Origin: an uncultured Oscillospiraceae bacterium
GTDB lineage: Bacteria > Bacillota > Clostridia > Oscillospirales > Oscillospiraceae
Assembly: GCA_944385705.1 (NCBI GenBank)
Contig: CALWYF010000018.1
Coordinates: forward strand, 1-41,435
Direction: 5' to 3'
DNA length: 41,435 bases
Shown here: piece after piece, positions 23,893-32,720 of the stretch
Numbering within the stretch: the first letter of the stretch is position 1
Layout of the letters: each line of letters opens with the position of its first letter
Notes under the pieces: generated by a model
The model's database searches: none
Told to the model about the DNA's origin: nothing
What the model saw: only the letters and a program-made list of their open reading frames with translations
Made by a program: the position numbers and the translations under genes

Positions 23893-26800
23893 ATGGCTCA
23901 GCGCTTTAAAAGAACACTTGCCTTCATACTGGTGGTACTGATGTTGACTACCGTGGTGGAAAGCCAGGTCTTTGCGGTGGAAGGCGTTGTTCCTTCCCCG
24001 GCCACTCCTATGGAAACCAGCGGGATTGAGCAGCCCGAACCTGGCGAAGCGGAAAGTGAATCTCCCGACACGAAGGCTGAGATCCAGAATGATTCTTCCA
24101 AGGATGCCGGCTCTTCGGAAATCGACGGCGAGGCCGAACAGACAAAGGACAATTCCGAAAATACAGAGCCGGAAGCAGGAGACAGCAGCGGCAACATGAC
24201 TGTAAAACCGTCAGCCACTCCTGATATTACTGATAAAACTCAGGATATTACCAGTACTCTTGCCCCTAAAAGGGCTCCTGAAAAAGCTGCGGAAACCGTA
24301 ACGGTCAGCTTTCAGATTCTCAATGAAAACTATACCCATGACCCAGGTTCGGGAAGCACTCATATAACTGCGGAGACTCCTTTTGAGGGCGGGGACCTTA
24401 CATACATCCAGAGTGCTGGCCGCTATGCCGTGTCAGGCACCGGAGTTTTATGCAGCTATACCCTGCCCGCCGGCAGCAGCCTGGAGGGCAATGGCCTGTC
24501 TCTGCCAAAAATCATTGTAACGAATATCGGCGACAACAATACCTATACTTACCAGTCTCCCTATTCTTGGGTGGATTTTCAGGGCACGGCTTTCAATGTT
24601 CAGGCCCCAATTGAAGCGGACACCGTTCTCTCCCTTTATCTTTACCAGGCTGAAGAGGACTACAGTCTGAACTTTGTATGCGGCGAAGAGGGGCACAGCA
24701 TCACCTATATACTGGGCGGATATCCCTCTGCCACATTTACTTTGGGGCAAAGTGTTTCCGAAGCCTATATTCCCAGTCCCTCAGATATAAATGCCAACTA
24801 CCACAGCGAACTGTGTACCCATGGCAAAGACCACGGCGAAACCTTTCTCAAGTGGCAGCTGAAAGTTGCGGCCACCGGTGAGATGGTGGACTTCGGACCC
24901 GGTGTTCCCATCACGGCGGAGTATGTGGAAAACGGCAATCACTCCATAAAGGTATATGCGGTGTGGACCAGCTCCCATGTCGTCGCCACCTTTGATTATG
25001 GCGACGGCAAAACGGATAGCCGCGAGTACGGTGCCGGCTCCCCGCTGGGTAGCCTGCCCACTGTAAAAGCTCCCGAGGGTTTTTCCTTCCTGGGCTGGGA
25101 ATACACCGACTCTGAAGGTAATCTTCAATATGCAACAGCCGATACCCTTATATCTGCCGACACAACATATACGGCCCGGTTTATCGAAACCCAGACCCAT
25201 ACCCTCACATTCTATGACGTAAAAGCTGACGGCTCCTCTGAGGAAATTATATTGGAGGTGGAGTCCGGTACTCCGCTTTCCCAGGCCATTGTCTCTGCCG
25301 GCAGGGCCGGATGGACTGACAGCACTCCTATAGAAAATTGCCTGTGGTACACCATAGACAAGGACGGCTTAAATGTTCCCGTCGCTGCCGATGCTCCGGT
25401 CACAGGTGATATGGAACTGTATACTTACAGCTATGAGTTGTCCCTGACTTTAAAGCAGCAGGATGCTGAGCCCGTCACTCTCACCATCTTCTCCCGCGAA
25501 GGCCAGCCCATGAACACCGCTGATTTTGTCCTTGGCGGCGTGGATTTCAGTACCTATAGCTGGACAGAGGATGGTACAGACGGCACAGAACTCGACCTTC
25601 AGGCTTTGATAGCGGACGGCATTACTGAGGATATTGCCGCCTACAGTGAAAACACTGAGGGGCTGCCTTCCGGCATAATAAACTTTTATATAGCAATTGA
25701 CGATGAGTGGGTGCTTCTGGACAGCCGGGAAATGTCCGTACACTATATTTCGGCATATCCCGGTGGCAGATATTGCCTGACGGCAGCCCAGCTGGAAAGC
25801 GTATACGGATCTTATGGTTTCAGCGCCGCTGCGCTTAAACACGGCGACAGACTCTTCCCCCACACCAGTCCGGGCGACAATAGTATTTGGGCAAACGTGA
25901 TGGTCCGGGAAGTTGACGGCATTTTATATAGTCCAATGTTGTCTAACCCTTTTGACTGTGACGTGTACTATTTGCCAAATGCCTCCACCGCCAGCTTCAG
26001 CGGCCCTAGAGAGGATTTTGTAAAGGCCAACAGCTTTTACTCCATACTGGTCTCCGATCCCGGCCACAAAGTATATGCCGTGGGCGAGTCTCTTCCGGTT
26101 CCGCCCTTTACTCTCACCGGGGATGACGCATCAGTGACCGTAAAGACAGCGGCGGGAGTAGACTGGCAGTGCATCGGCTCGAAAGGCAGCATAGTTAGAG
26201 GTATTGACAATGGCGACGGGACAGTAACCTTTAACATTGAAAATATCGATCAGCCCTACATTATTTCACCCTCTCTGGAAGAGGATGAGTTTCAGGTCTT
26301 ATACGATATAAATCTGCCTTATGAGCCCAGCGATCCGGAGTACGAAAGCCCCACTATAGGCGGCGGCAACACCCACACGGTTATTGAGCAAGGAACCGAG
26401 CATACGGTGCTTGCCCCAAGCATCACGGAATATTTCTACTCTTCCGGCAAATATCTGGGAATTGCCAGGTTCCAGGGCTGGGCCGTAATGGAGAAGGTTG
26501 ATACCGTGCTTCAGCCCGGCCAAATACACACAATTTCCCAGGACATGGATACTCTCACCCTTGTCGCTCAGTGGGAAACGGAGCTGGGCGGTAACAGCGG
26601 TCAGGTTGCCCAATCCTCAATGGTCAACTTCTTTGTTGCCCTGACGGCCGTTCCTGAGGGAGGCGCCAGCTGGACCAGCAGTATACACTCCAATTTCTTT
26701 ACGAATTCCGTATTTACCAGCAGCTGCAATGTTACCGGGGAAGCAGCAATGAATCAGCACCTGTATGAAAGCAGCCAATCCGTCAACCAGGCTGTCCAGT

Positions 26801-29127
26801 ACATTGTAATGGGGGCCACCAGCGGCAATGACCTTAATCAGATACATGATGATCTTACCGGTACGCTCACAAACGGGCTGACAAAAACAGGGGCATACGA
26901 CGGTAAGGAGTACACATTCCAGGTCAGTTTCCCCACTGACGAAGAGGTTCTGCGCCACGTCCGCGCCATGATAGCCGACGGAGGCCAGCCCATAACTCTC
27001 AACGGTAAAACCGCCTATGCCTCGGATTTGACCTCTGCAAACTTTACAATTAAATGGCATGTGTTCAAGTTTGACACTACCGACGGCTGGCATATAGACG
27101 GCGTGCTTGTGGCAAAGACCGGTCACATGCGCATTACCAAGACCTTCTCCGGCGATCAGGATGTTGTCAAGAAGATCAAGGAAGGCGGCTATTCCATAAC
27201 TGTAGCCTCTCAACCCCATGAGGGCTTTACTCCTCCCAATCCGGGAACTACACTGACATTGGATGATTTCAGCAACTATGACAGTGCTTCCGACACCTAT
27301 ACCTGGGATATTCCCGTGGATCAATACCTTGACTATGAGATCAGCGAAGTAAATTACAAAACCGACAACAGCTATGTCAAGACTGCCGCCCGCTATAATG
27401 TTTATAACTCCAAGTTCAGCGCCCAGAACACCGGCGGCTGGCAGGAATATCCCGGTACTTTTATAGTCACCGGTCAAAGTTCCGCCCAATCAACCCAGCA
27501 GCTCACAGTTTCTTTCATCAATACCTATACCAAGCCCGGCACCATGTCATTGATAAAGGTTGACGCTTTGACCCATTCCTTCATGCCTGATGTGAGCTTT
27601 ACCATTGAAAAAGTGAACGACGACGACGGCAGCTTTATCCTTTATGATTTGGGCAGCAGCCATTACACCGTGGACAGCTCTGCAGCTGGGGCCAAACCTA
27701 CCGTGGGCAACACAATCACCACCGATGCCAGCGGACAGGCTTTCCTCCATCTTGGAACCGGGACCTTTATCTTCAAAGAGAGTGTTCCCAATGGCTATGA
27801 CGGCCCCGGAGATATTACCGTCGTTCTGGGTGAGGACAGCATAAAATCTGCAACAGCAGCAAATTCCGATCAGAGCAAGAACAGGATTTTTACCCAGATA
27901 AACGACGGAATGGAGCTGCAGGTCAATAACTACTCCAGAGTTGTGCCCTTGACGGTGGAGAAGGTATGGACAGACGGAGAAAACACTCCCGTCACCCTGC
28001 AGCTTTATTACAATGACCAGCATATGGCCACAGACTTCAATGTGGAGCTCAAAGATACCACATGGAGCCACACCTTTTCCCGGAACGTACCCCTGTATAT
28101 TGGCGGAGATCTTGTAAAATACAGTCTCCTTGAAACGGAAATCGGGGACTGGAGCTATTCTGAGGAATACGGCGGCGACGGTTACCGCTATTACGACGTG
28201 ACCTATTCCTCCATGGAGTACCGTGATGCCAATGGAAAGCCCACAGACAAGGCCGAGGAGGCTGCAAGCATCTACCTGAAAGTCAGCAACAGGCGAAGCA
28301 CCGGCGGGCTGAGCTTCAGCAAAGTAGATGAGAATAATGCCCCTCTTCCCGGTGCGGTGTTTTATCTGTATCCGGTAAACGATGAAGGAGAGGATACAGA
28401 GCCCGGCCCCGTCAACATTGGAAAAGATTCCGATGGTTTCAATGTGTTGGAGGGCCTTGGAACTCCGGCTCAGGCTGTGTCCGACACCAACGGTCTTGTG
28501 AGCTTCGGCAATGTGCCAACCGGCAACTACTACCTCATTGAGCATTCCGCACCTGAGAATTATAAGGGCACGGATACAGTGTATCTTGTAGAGCTTCAGG
28601 GCACCGGCTTTACCATGAAGCAATGGGACGGCAACAGCTGGGTAACCACAGGCAAAACAGTGGTCAACACCCTGCAGGCCGTTGAAGTGAACATTGAGAA
28701 AATTGTTGCCGGCAGCTTCGGTATATTGAGCAGAGATTTTGATTTTACCGTGCAGTCTGACAAGCCCATAAAACATGGTTCCGGCTATACTCTTTCTCAG
28801 GACGGCAAGACCGCAAGATTCACTCTCGGGCACAAGGAGGACATCACTCTTACCCTGGAGCCGGGCTCCGTAATCACAATAAGTGAGACCAATGCCCAGG
28901 GATACAGTATGAGCTTAACTTCCGGAGGTGTGCCTGTTTCCGGCAATCAATACACCGTCCCCTCCGACGGTACGAAGACTGTCAGTCTTCAGGTAACAAA
29001 CACTAAAAATGCCACCGTGGACACCGGTATTGTCCTGGACAGTCTCCCCTATCTTGTGATTCTGGGGCTGGCTGCGGCAGGCGGCGTCCTGCTTGTGAGC
29101 AGGCGCAAGCGCCGGGACGATAACTGA
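23893..29127 (+). CDS. large pilus tip adhesin, sortase substrate with VDTG signal
   Basis: 1744 residues. Signal peptide 1 to about 29 (FKRTLAFILVVLMLTT... VFA); acidic Ser/Pro/Glu linker to about 130; a large unassigned beta-rich head with at least one InlB/Listeria-type repeat (about 375-435, FSFLGWEYTDSEGN) and another at about 850-895. From about 1070 on come stalk domains of pilin type: a domain beginning MRITKTFSGDQDVVKKI, a SpaA-like domain at about 1217 (SLIKVDALTHSFMPDVSF), a Cna_B domain at about 1352 (LTVEKVWTDGENTPVTLQLY), SpaA at about 1472 (SFSKVDENNAPLPGAVFYLY), and a last domain at about 1597 (VNIEKIVAGSFG). These usually carry Lys-Asn isopeptide bonds. The C-terminus is VDTG (about 1709), LDSLPYLVILGL membrane helix, RRKRRDDN. 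The start at 23893 (GGGGTGG upstream) is preferred to 23872, which lacks a ribosome site. Confidence 0.85.
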   Translation: MAQRFKRTLAFILVVLMLTTVVESQVFAVEGVVPSPATPMETSGIEQPEPGEAESESPDTKAEIQNDSSKDAGSSEIDGEAEQTKDNSENTEPEAGDSSGNMTVKPSATPDITDKTQDITSTLAPKRAPEKAAETVTVSFQILNENYTHDPGSGSTHITAETPFEGGDLTYIQSAGRYAVSGTGVLCSYTLPAGSSLEGNGLSLPKIIVTNIGDNNTYTYQSPYSWVDFQGTAFNVQAPIEADTVLSLYLYQAEEDYSLNFVCGEEGHSITYILGGYPSATFTLGQSVSEAYIPSPSDINANYHSELCTHGKDHGETFLKWQLKVAATGEMVDFGPGVPITAEYVENGNHSIKVYAVWTSSHVVATFDYGDGKTDSREYGAGSPLGSLPTVKAPEGFSFLGWEYTDSEGNLQYATADTLISADTTYTARFIETQTHTLTFYDVKADGSSEEIILEVESGTPLSQAIVSAGRAGWTDSTPIENCLWYTIDKDGLNVPVAADAPVTGDMELYTYSYELSLTLKQQDAEPVTLTIFSREGQPMNTADFVLGGVDFSTYSWTEDGTDGTELDLQALIADGITEDIAAYSENTEGLPSGIINFYIAIDDEWVLLDSREMSVHYISAYPGGRYCLTAAQLESVYGSYGFSAAALKHGDRLFPHTSPGDNSIWANVMVREVDGILYSPMLSNPFDCDVYYLPNASTASFSGPREDFVKANSFYSILVSDPGHKVYAVGESLPVPPFTLTGDDASVTVKTAAGVDWQCIGSKGSIVRGIDNGDGTVTFNIENIDQPYIISPSLEEDEFQVLYDINLPYEPSDPEYESPTIGGGNTHTVIEQGTEHTVLAPSITEYFYSSGKYLGIARFQGWAVMEKVDTVLQPGQIHTISQDMDTLTLVAQWETELGGNSGQVAQSSMVNFFVALTAVPEGGASWTSSIHSNFFTNSVFTSSCNVTGEAAMNQHLYESSQSVNQAVQYIVMGATSGNDLNQIHDDLTGTLTNGLTKTGAYDGKEYTFQVSFPTDEEVLRHVRAMIADGGQPITLNGKTAYASDLTSANFTIKWHVFKFDTTDGWHIDGVLVAKTGHMRITKTFSGDQDVVKKIKEGGYSITVASQPHEGFTPPNPGTTLTLDDFSNYDSASDTYTWDIPVDQYLDYEISEVNYKTDNSYVKTAARYNVYNSKFSAQNTGGWQEYPGTFIVTGQSSAQSTQQLTVSFINTYTKPGTMSLIKVDALTHSFMPDVSFTIEKVNDDDGSFILYDLGSSHYTVDSSAAGAKPTVGNTITTDASGQAFLHLGTGTFIFKESVPNGYDGPGDITVVLGEDSIKSATAANSDQSKNRIFTQINDGMELQVNNYSRVVPLTVEKVWTDGENTPVTLQLYYNDQHMATDFNVELKDTTWSHTFSRNVPLYIGGDLVKYSLLETEIGDWSYSEEYGGDGYRYYDVTYSSMEYRDANGKPTDKAEEAASIYLKVSNRRSTGGLSFSKVDENNAPLPGAVFYLYPVNDEGEDTEPGPVNIGKDSDGFNVLEGLGTPAQAVSDTNGLVSFGNVPTGNYYLIEHSAPENYKGTDTVYLVELQGTGFTMKQWDGNSWVTTGKTVVNTLQAVEVNIEKIVAGSFGILSRDFDFTVQSDKPIKHGSGYTLSQDGKTARFTLGHKEDITLTLEPGSVITISETNAQGYSMSLTSGGVPVSGNQYTVPSDGTKTVSLQVTNTKNATVDTGIVLDSLPYLVILGLAAAGGVLLVSRRKRRDDN

Positions 29128-29144
29128 AGGGTTGGTGTCTCGTA

Positions 29145-29429
29145 ATGTCTCAAAATCCGGTTAAGACCGCATCGAAACGGGGCGGCAGAGGTGGTCCCCA
29201 GTCCTCTGCCGGCTCCAATGAACTTCATCTCAACCATGCCCAGCAGGCCATAGGCCCCTGGCTAAGCAAGCTCCGCTTCAGGCGGCAGCTCATAGGCGGG
29301 GTCAGCGAAGCCGACGTGTGGAAAAAAATAGCCGAGCTCAACGACATGTATGAGGCCGCCCTCTGTGCCGAGCGGGCCAGATACGAGGCTCTTCTGGAGC
29401 AGGCCCGGAAGGAGAATGCCGGTGGCTGA
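29145..29429 (+). CDS. small coiled-coil protein of the pilus operon
   Basis: 94 residues, cytoplasmic by composition, with no signal peptide. A basic Gly/Ser N-terminus precedes SNELHLNHAQQAIGPWLSKL, then RFRRQLIGGVSEADVWKKIA and a heptad-like helix ELNDMYEAALCAERARYEAL. I do not recognise a characterised family. It starts 17 bases after the adhesin stop and overlaps the SipA-like start by eight bases, so it is co-translated with it; a role in pilin export or SipA assembly is inference. The ribosome site (GAAGGG) is unusually far, about 13 bases, from the ATG, and no other in-frame start exists. Confidence 0.75.
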   Translation: MSQNPVKTASKRGGRGGPQSSAGSNELHLNHAQQAIGPWLSKLRFRRQLIGGVSEADVWKKIAELNDMYEAALCAERARYEALLEQARKENAGG

Positions 29430-29973
29430 TTACAGAGGGCACAGCCGGGATCTGGCAAAGATAATCAATCTACGGCGAAACCGGGCTCTGGACCGGCAGG
29501 AATTTCTGTCTCTTATTCTGCGGATAGTTCTGCTGGGCATAGTGCTTTGGCTCATATTCAGCCAGGTCTTTCTCATAAGCCAGGTCCATGGCAACAGCAT
29601 GTTCCCCTCCCTGAAGGACGGGGATCTGGTTCTGGGCTTCCGTCTCCAGGGTGAATACCAAAAAGGCGATTTAGTGGTGTATGACCTGGAGGACGGCAGG
29701 CATGTGGGCCGCATTGCCGCCGGGCCCGGCGACTATGTGGACATCAGTCCGGAAGGGGAGCTTCTGGTAAACGGCACTGCCCAGACCGGGGAGATACTCT
29801 ATCCCACCTACCCCGGGGACAAGCTAACTTATCCCTATCATGTGCCGGAGGACTCCCTCTTCATTCTTGGGGATTACCGCACCCAGTCCAGCGACAGCCG
29901 GGACTTCGGCGCCGTATCTCTGGATGACGTGCAGGCAAAAGTCATCACCCTTCTCCGCCGCCGTGGCCTGTAA
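29422..29973 (+). CDS. SipA-like signal peptidase I homologue lacking the catalytic lysine
   Basis: 183 residues. One membrane helix (about 31-52) anchors an S26-type domain. The box-B serine is present (HGNSMFPSL, S59), and KGDLVVYDL, the GPGDYV loop and GDYRTQSSDSRDFG (box E) are all recognisable. The general-base lysine of box D (normally in V-K-R-V-I) is Gly96: HVGRIAAGPGD. As I recall, streptococcal SipA in FCT pilus islands likewise has Gly at this site (and also lacks the Ser) and works as a pilus-assembly factor rather than a peptidase. The GTG at 29422 is chosen: AAGGAG stands seven bases upstream, versus one base for the ATG at 29416. Confidence 0.85.
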   Translation: MADYRGHSRDLAKIINLRRNRALDRQEFLSLILRIVLLGIVLWLIFSQVFLISQVHGNSMFPSLKDGDLVLGFRLQGEYQKGDLVVYDLEDGRHVGRIAAGPGDYVDISPEGELLVNGTAQTGEILYPTYPGDKLTYPYHVPEDSLFILGDYRTQSSDSRDFGAVSLDDVQAKVITLLRRRGL

Positions 29974-30040
29974 GTCCTTTAAATTTCCTTTTGCCCCACC
30001 GGGATATACATACAAAAGATTTTACTTGGGAGGAAACAAT

Positions 30041-31060
30041 ATGAAAAAACTTATATCCATGCTCCTTGCCCTGCTTCTCGTCATGTCCCTCAGCTCCGCC
30101 GCCTTTGCCAACTCCGCCACTTACACGGATATGAGCACGGTCACTCTCACCATCAACTATAACGAGACCAACGATGGTTCCACTTCTCCTGCCGAAGATC
30201 TTAGCTTCACTATTTCAAACACTTCCGTTACCGACGCTGCCAGCGGAGTGGATACCTCCAACATGCCCACTCCAACACTGGGCACCGTCAGCTATGCCGA
30301 GGGTGACGCCGGTGATACCGATATGACAAAAACTCTCACCATCACGCTTCCTTTCTACACCAGCGTAGGCATCTACACCTATACCATTACTCAGACCGCC
30401 GGGGACAAAGCCGGAGTGAGCTACTGGGCATCCGATATCCGTCTGGTGGTCACCGTCATCCAGGACGCCGACGGGTTGCTCCGTGTGGCTGCCGTACATA
30501 CTGAAGGCGGCGAAGGCGAAAAGTCTGATGATATTACCAACACTTACTCCGCCGGGTCCCTGGCCGTTACAAAGACCGTCACCGGCAATATGGGCGACCG
30601 CAGCAAATATTTCGCCATAAACGTCACTCTTACCGGCGAAGCTGACAAGACCTATGCCGCTTCCTACACGGTCACCGGCGGCACCAAGCTTGTAAACGGA
30701 ACCGACGACGCCACCACCTCAACAATTTTCATAGGCACTCCGGCCACCTTCTACCTCAAGCACGGAGAGACCTTTACAATTTCAAACCTGCCCTACGGCG
30801 TGACTTATACTGTCACCGAGGAAAACTATACCGCTGAGGAAGACGGCGGCTACGATACCCCGGCCATTACATACAGCGACGCCGGAACAACCAAAACCGT
30901 GGACAGTTCCTCCGAGACAGTAGACATTACCAATAATAAAGGCGCCAATGTAGATACCGGCATAAGCCTGGACAGCTTGCCCTACATCCTGCTGCTTGTA
31001 ATATCTCTGACCGGCGCTGTGGTCTTTATAGTAAAGAGGCGTTCCTCCCGGGAGTCCTGA
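30041..31060 (+). CDS. backbone (major) pilin, FctA/Spy0128-like
   Basis: 339 residues. Signal peptide MKKLISMLLALLLVMSLSSA ending AFA (about residue 23). Two beta-sandwich domains: an FctA/Spy0128-like domain (about 28-170, VTLTINYNETNDGST, TSVGIYTYTITQTAGD, DIRLVVTVIQDADG), and a second (about 178-310) beginning SLAVTKTVTGNMGD, with the acidic YTVTEENY and ending DITNNKG, so a Lys-Asn isopeptide with a catalytic Glu is likely in each. The C-terminus is ANVDTGISLDSLPY, a membrane helix and KRRSS, nearly the same sorting signal as in the tip adhesin. GGGAGG lies seven bases before the ATG. Compare the gene order with FctA in streptococci. Confidence 0.88.
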   Translation: MKKLISMLLALLLVMSLSSAAFANSATYTDMSTVTLTINYNETNDGSTSPAEDLSFTISNTSVTDAASGVDTSNMPTPTLGTVSYAEGDAGDTDMTKTLTITLPFYTSVGIYTYTITQTAGDKAGVSYWASDIRLVVTVIQDADGLLRVAAVHTEGGEGEKSDDITNTYSAGSLAVTKTVTGNMGDRSKYFAINVTLTGEADKTYAASYTVTGGTKLVNGTDDATTSTIFIGTPATFYLKHGETFTISNLPYGVTYTVTEENYTAEEDGGYDTPAITYSDAGTTKTVDSSSETVDITNNKGANVDTGISLDSLPYILLLVISLTGAVVFIVKRRSSRES

Positions 31061-31071
31061 ACTTCGCCCTG

Positions 31072-31091
31072 GCAGGCAGGAATCTGCCTGC
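31072..31091 (+). terminator. hairpin after the backbone pilin gene
   Basis: GCAGGCAG (31072-31079) and CTGCCTGC (31084-31091) with a GAAT loop, no T-run. It is likely to stabilise the abundant pilin mRNA or cut down read-through to the sortase gene. Confidence 0.5.
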
Positions 31092-31132
31092 GTCCCCGGC
31101 GGAGCCGGCCTCTTTCCCGGAAATTTCAAGAG

Positions 31133-31163
31133 AAAGGAGCGGGGCTGAATCCCCGGTAAAGCA
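31133..31163 (+). promoter_or_regulatory. sortase gene ribosome site separated by a hairpin
   Basis: AAAGGAG (31133-31139) is 24 bases from the ATG at 31164, normally too far. The bases between contain a 5-bp hairpin CGGGG-CTGAAT-CCCCG (31140-31155). If folded, it leaves eight free bases before the ATG, a normal spacing. Confidence 0.45.
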
Positions 31164-31940
31164 ATGTTCAGAATCTTTCTTCGGACAGCAAACTTTCTTT
31201 TAAGCTTTATTGTTGTCTTCTGCCTTTTTCTGTCCGGTGTCTATGCCGGGTATGCCCTGTGGGACAATGCGCAGATTTATTCAGCCGCTGAAAATGTCCG
31301 GGAAGATATGCTCAAATTCAAGCCGGAAGCCGGGGAAGACGGGCAGCCCCCTACCTTTGATGAGCTTACAGCCATCAACCCCGACGTCTGCGCCTGGGTC
31401 ACTCTGGACAACACCAAGATAGACCATCCTGTTCTTCAGGGGACAGACAACATGAGCTATATCAACACCGATATCTACGGGAATTTTTCCCTCTCCGGCA
31501 GTATTTTCCTGGATTCCCGCAACAGCCGGGATTTCGGCGACGCCTATTCCCTGCTTTATGGCCACCACATGGAAAACAGCGGGATGTTCGGCGATCTGGA
31601 TCTGTATAAGGACAGCCAATTTTTTCAGGAAAATACTACGGGCCGGCTGATGCTTCCCGGGCTCAGCTATGAACTTGAAATTTTTGCCTGCCTTTTGGTG
31701 GATGCCTCAGATAAATATATCTTTGAGCCCACAAACTGGCAGACCGATACGAACGCACTCATGGACTATGCCAGGGAAAACGCGCTGTATTTCCGGCAGG
31801 AGCCCATGAATGGGCCGGAGCCGGAAAACGGATTTAAAATTCTGGCCCTTTCCACCTGTTCCACAGAATTTACCGACGCCAGAACAGTTATTCTGGCATT
31901 CATGAATCCCTGTCAATCCACGACTCAGGAGGGAGCTTAA
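31164..31940 (+). CDS. class B-type pilin sortase (SrtC2-like)
   Basis: 258 residues. N-terminal membrane anchor (about 8-30). Catalytic residues in class B order: His134 in YGHHMENSGMFGD, Cys232 in ALSTCSTEF (TLxTC box), Arg240 in DARTVILAF. No lid motif of class C pilin polymerases is seen. In streptococcal FCT-3/4 islands a class B sortase (SrtC2) polymerises FctA, so the same job is inferred here, with VDTG as the recognised signal. The ATG at 31164 is the only in-frame start, and its ribosome site is unusual (see the separate entry). The anchor pilin gene follows one base after the stop. Confidence 0.9.
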   Translation: MFRIFLRTANFLLSFIVVFCLFLSGVYAGYALWDNAQIYSAAENVREDMLKFKPEAGEDGQPPTFDELTAINPDVCAWVTLDNTKIDHPVLQGTDNMSYINTDIYGNFSLSGSIFLDSRNSRDFGDAYSLLYGHHMENSGMFGDLDLYKDSQFFQENTTGRLMLPGLSYELEIFACLLVDASDKYIFEPTNWQTDTNALMDYARENALYFRQEPMNGPEPENGFKILALSTCSTEFTDARTVILAFMNPCQSTTQEGA

Positions 31941-31941
31941 T

Positions 31942-32556
31942 GTGAAAAAGAATATATTTCGTACATTTCTGGCTATGGTAATGATCTCCCTATGCCTGTT
32001 TACCTGCGGGTATACCGCCTTTGCCGACAGTACGGTCAGCGTCTCTCTGCCGGTGAAAATCACCGCAAGCGGCAACCGCCCCAGCTCCCCTGAAACCTAC
32101 ACACTGAAACTTCAGGCAGATGAGCCTGACTTTCCGATGCCCGCCGGAAGCAAGGACGGAGTTTATACCCTGGGCGTCCGGGGTCCGGTATCCTCAGTCT
32201 TTCCGGCTATCGTCTTTGACCGGGTGGGGGTGTACACCTATACCGTATTCCAGGCGAAGGGCAGCAACAGCAGCTGCACCTATGACAGCGCCGTTTATGT
32301 TGTAAAGATCACCGTCAGCTACGGTGCCGACGGCAGCAGCCTTGAAGCTGCAATCGCCATGTATCCTGCGGGAGCCCAGGTCAAGACTGCGCAGGCAGAA
32401 TTCGTCAACAAATACGCCTATCCTCCAACAGATACGCCAAAAACCGGGGACGAGGCTGAACCGGCTCTGTATGTGAGCTTGTGTATGCTGAGCCTGTCTG
32501 CTATGCTTGTCTGCATATTTTTCATGAAACACAGCAGAAAAATGAGCAGCCGTTAA
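31942..32556 (+). CDS. small anchor (minor) pilin, FctB-like
   Basis: 204 residues. Signal peptide about 1-28 (FLAMVMISLCLFTCGYTAFA), one FctA/Spy0128-like beta domain (about 30-155: VSVSLPVKITASGN, DRVGVYTYTVFQAKG, SAVYVVKITVSYGADG), then a Pro-rich segment PPTDTPKTGDEAEP, membrane helix and basic tail. The sorting signal, TPKTG, is LPxTG-like and differs from the VDTG of the two other pilins, as expected for a base pilin handed to a housekeeping sortase (none in this window). The start is GTG at 31942, about nine bases after GGAGG; the ATG just before it is followed by a stop. Confidence 0.82.
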   Translation: MKKNIFRTFLAMVMISLCLFTCGYTAFADSTVSVSLPVKITASGNRPSSPETYTLKLQADEPDFPMPAGSKDGVYTLGVRGPVSSVFPAIVFDRVGVYTYTVFQAKGSNSSCTYDSAVYVVKITVSYGADGSSLEAAIAMYPAGAQVKTAQAEFVNKYAYPPTDTPKTGDEAEPALYVSLCMLSLSAMLVCIFFMKHSRKMSSR

Positions 32557-32678
32557 TTTTACAATAAAAAATTCTGGAAAACCTATCTTAAGTTTAATGC
32601 TTCACGTAAAGAAAACGACAAGAAATTCTCGGATCTTAGGTTCTATCAATTGCTCTAAGAAAACAAGTTAATAAGCAA

Positions 32679-32720
32679 ACCGCCCTGCCGGAGAGAGCTA
32701 TTCCGACAGGGCGGTATTTT
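32679..32720 (+). terminator. terminator of the pilus operon
   Basis: ACCGCCCTGCCGG (32679-32691) and CCGACAGGGCGGT (32703-32715), 13 bp with one mismatch, followed by ATTTTTG. Confidence 0.85.

Noticed and set aside
24290-27040. Thioester adhesion domain (as in streptococcal Cpa) in the tip adhesin head
   Set aside because: The head has few cysteines and no convincing Cys plus Gln thioester motif pair.
26617-28833. Two long antisense frames within the pilus adhesin
   Set aside because: They mirror beta-rich, Thr/Gly/Asp-rich coding sequence; no start signals and no recognisable domains.
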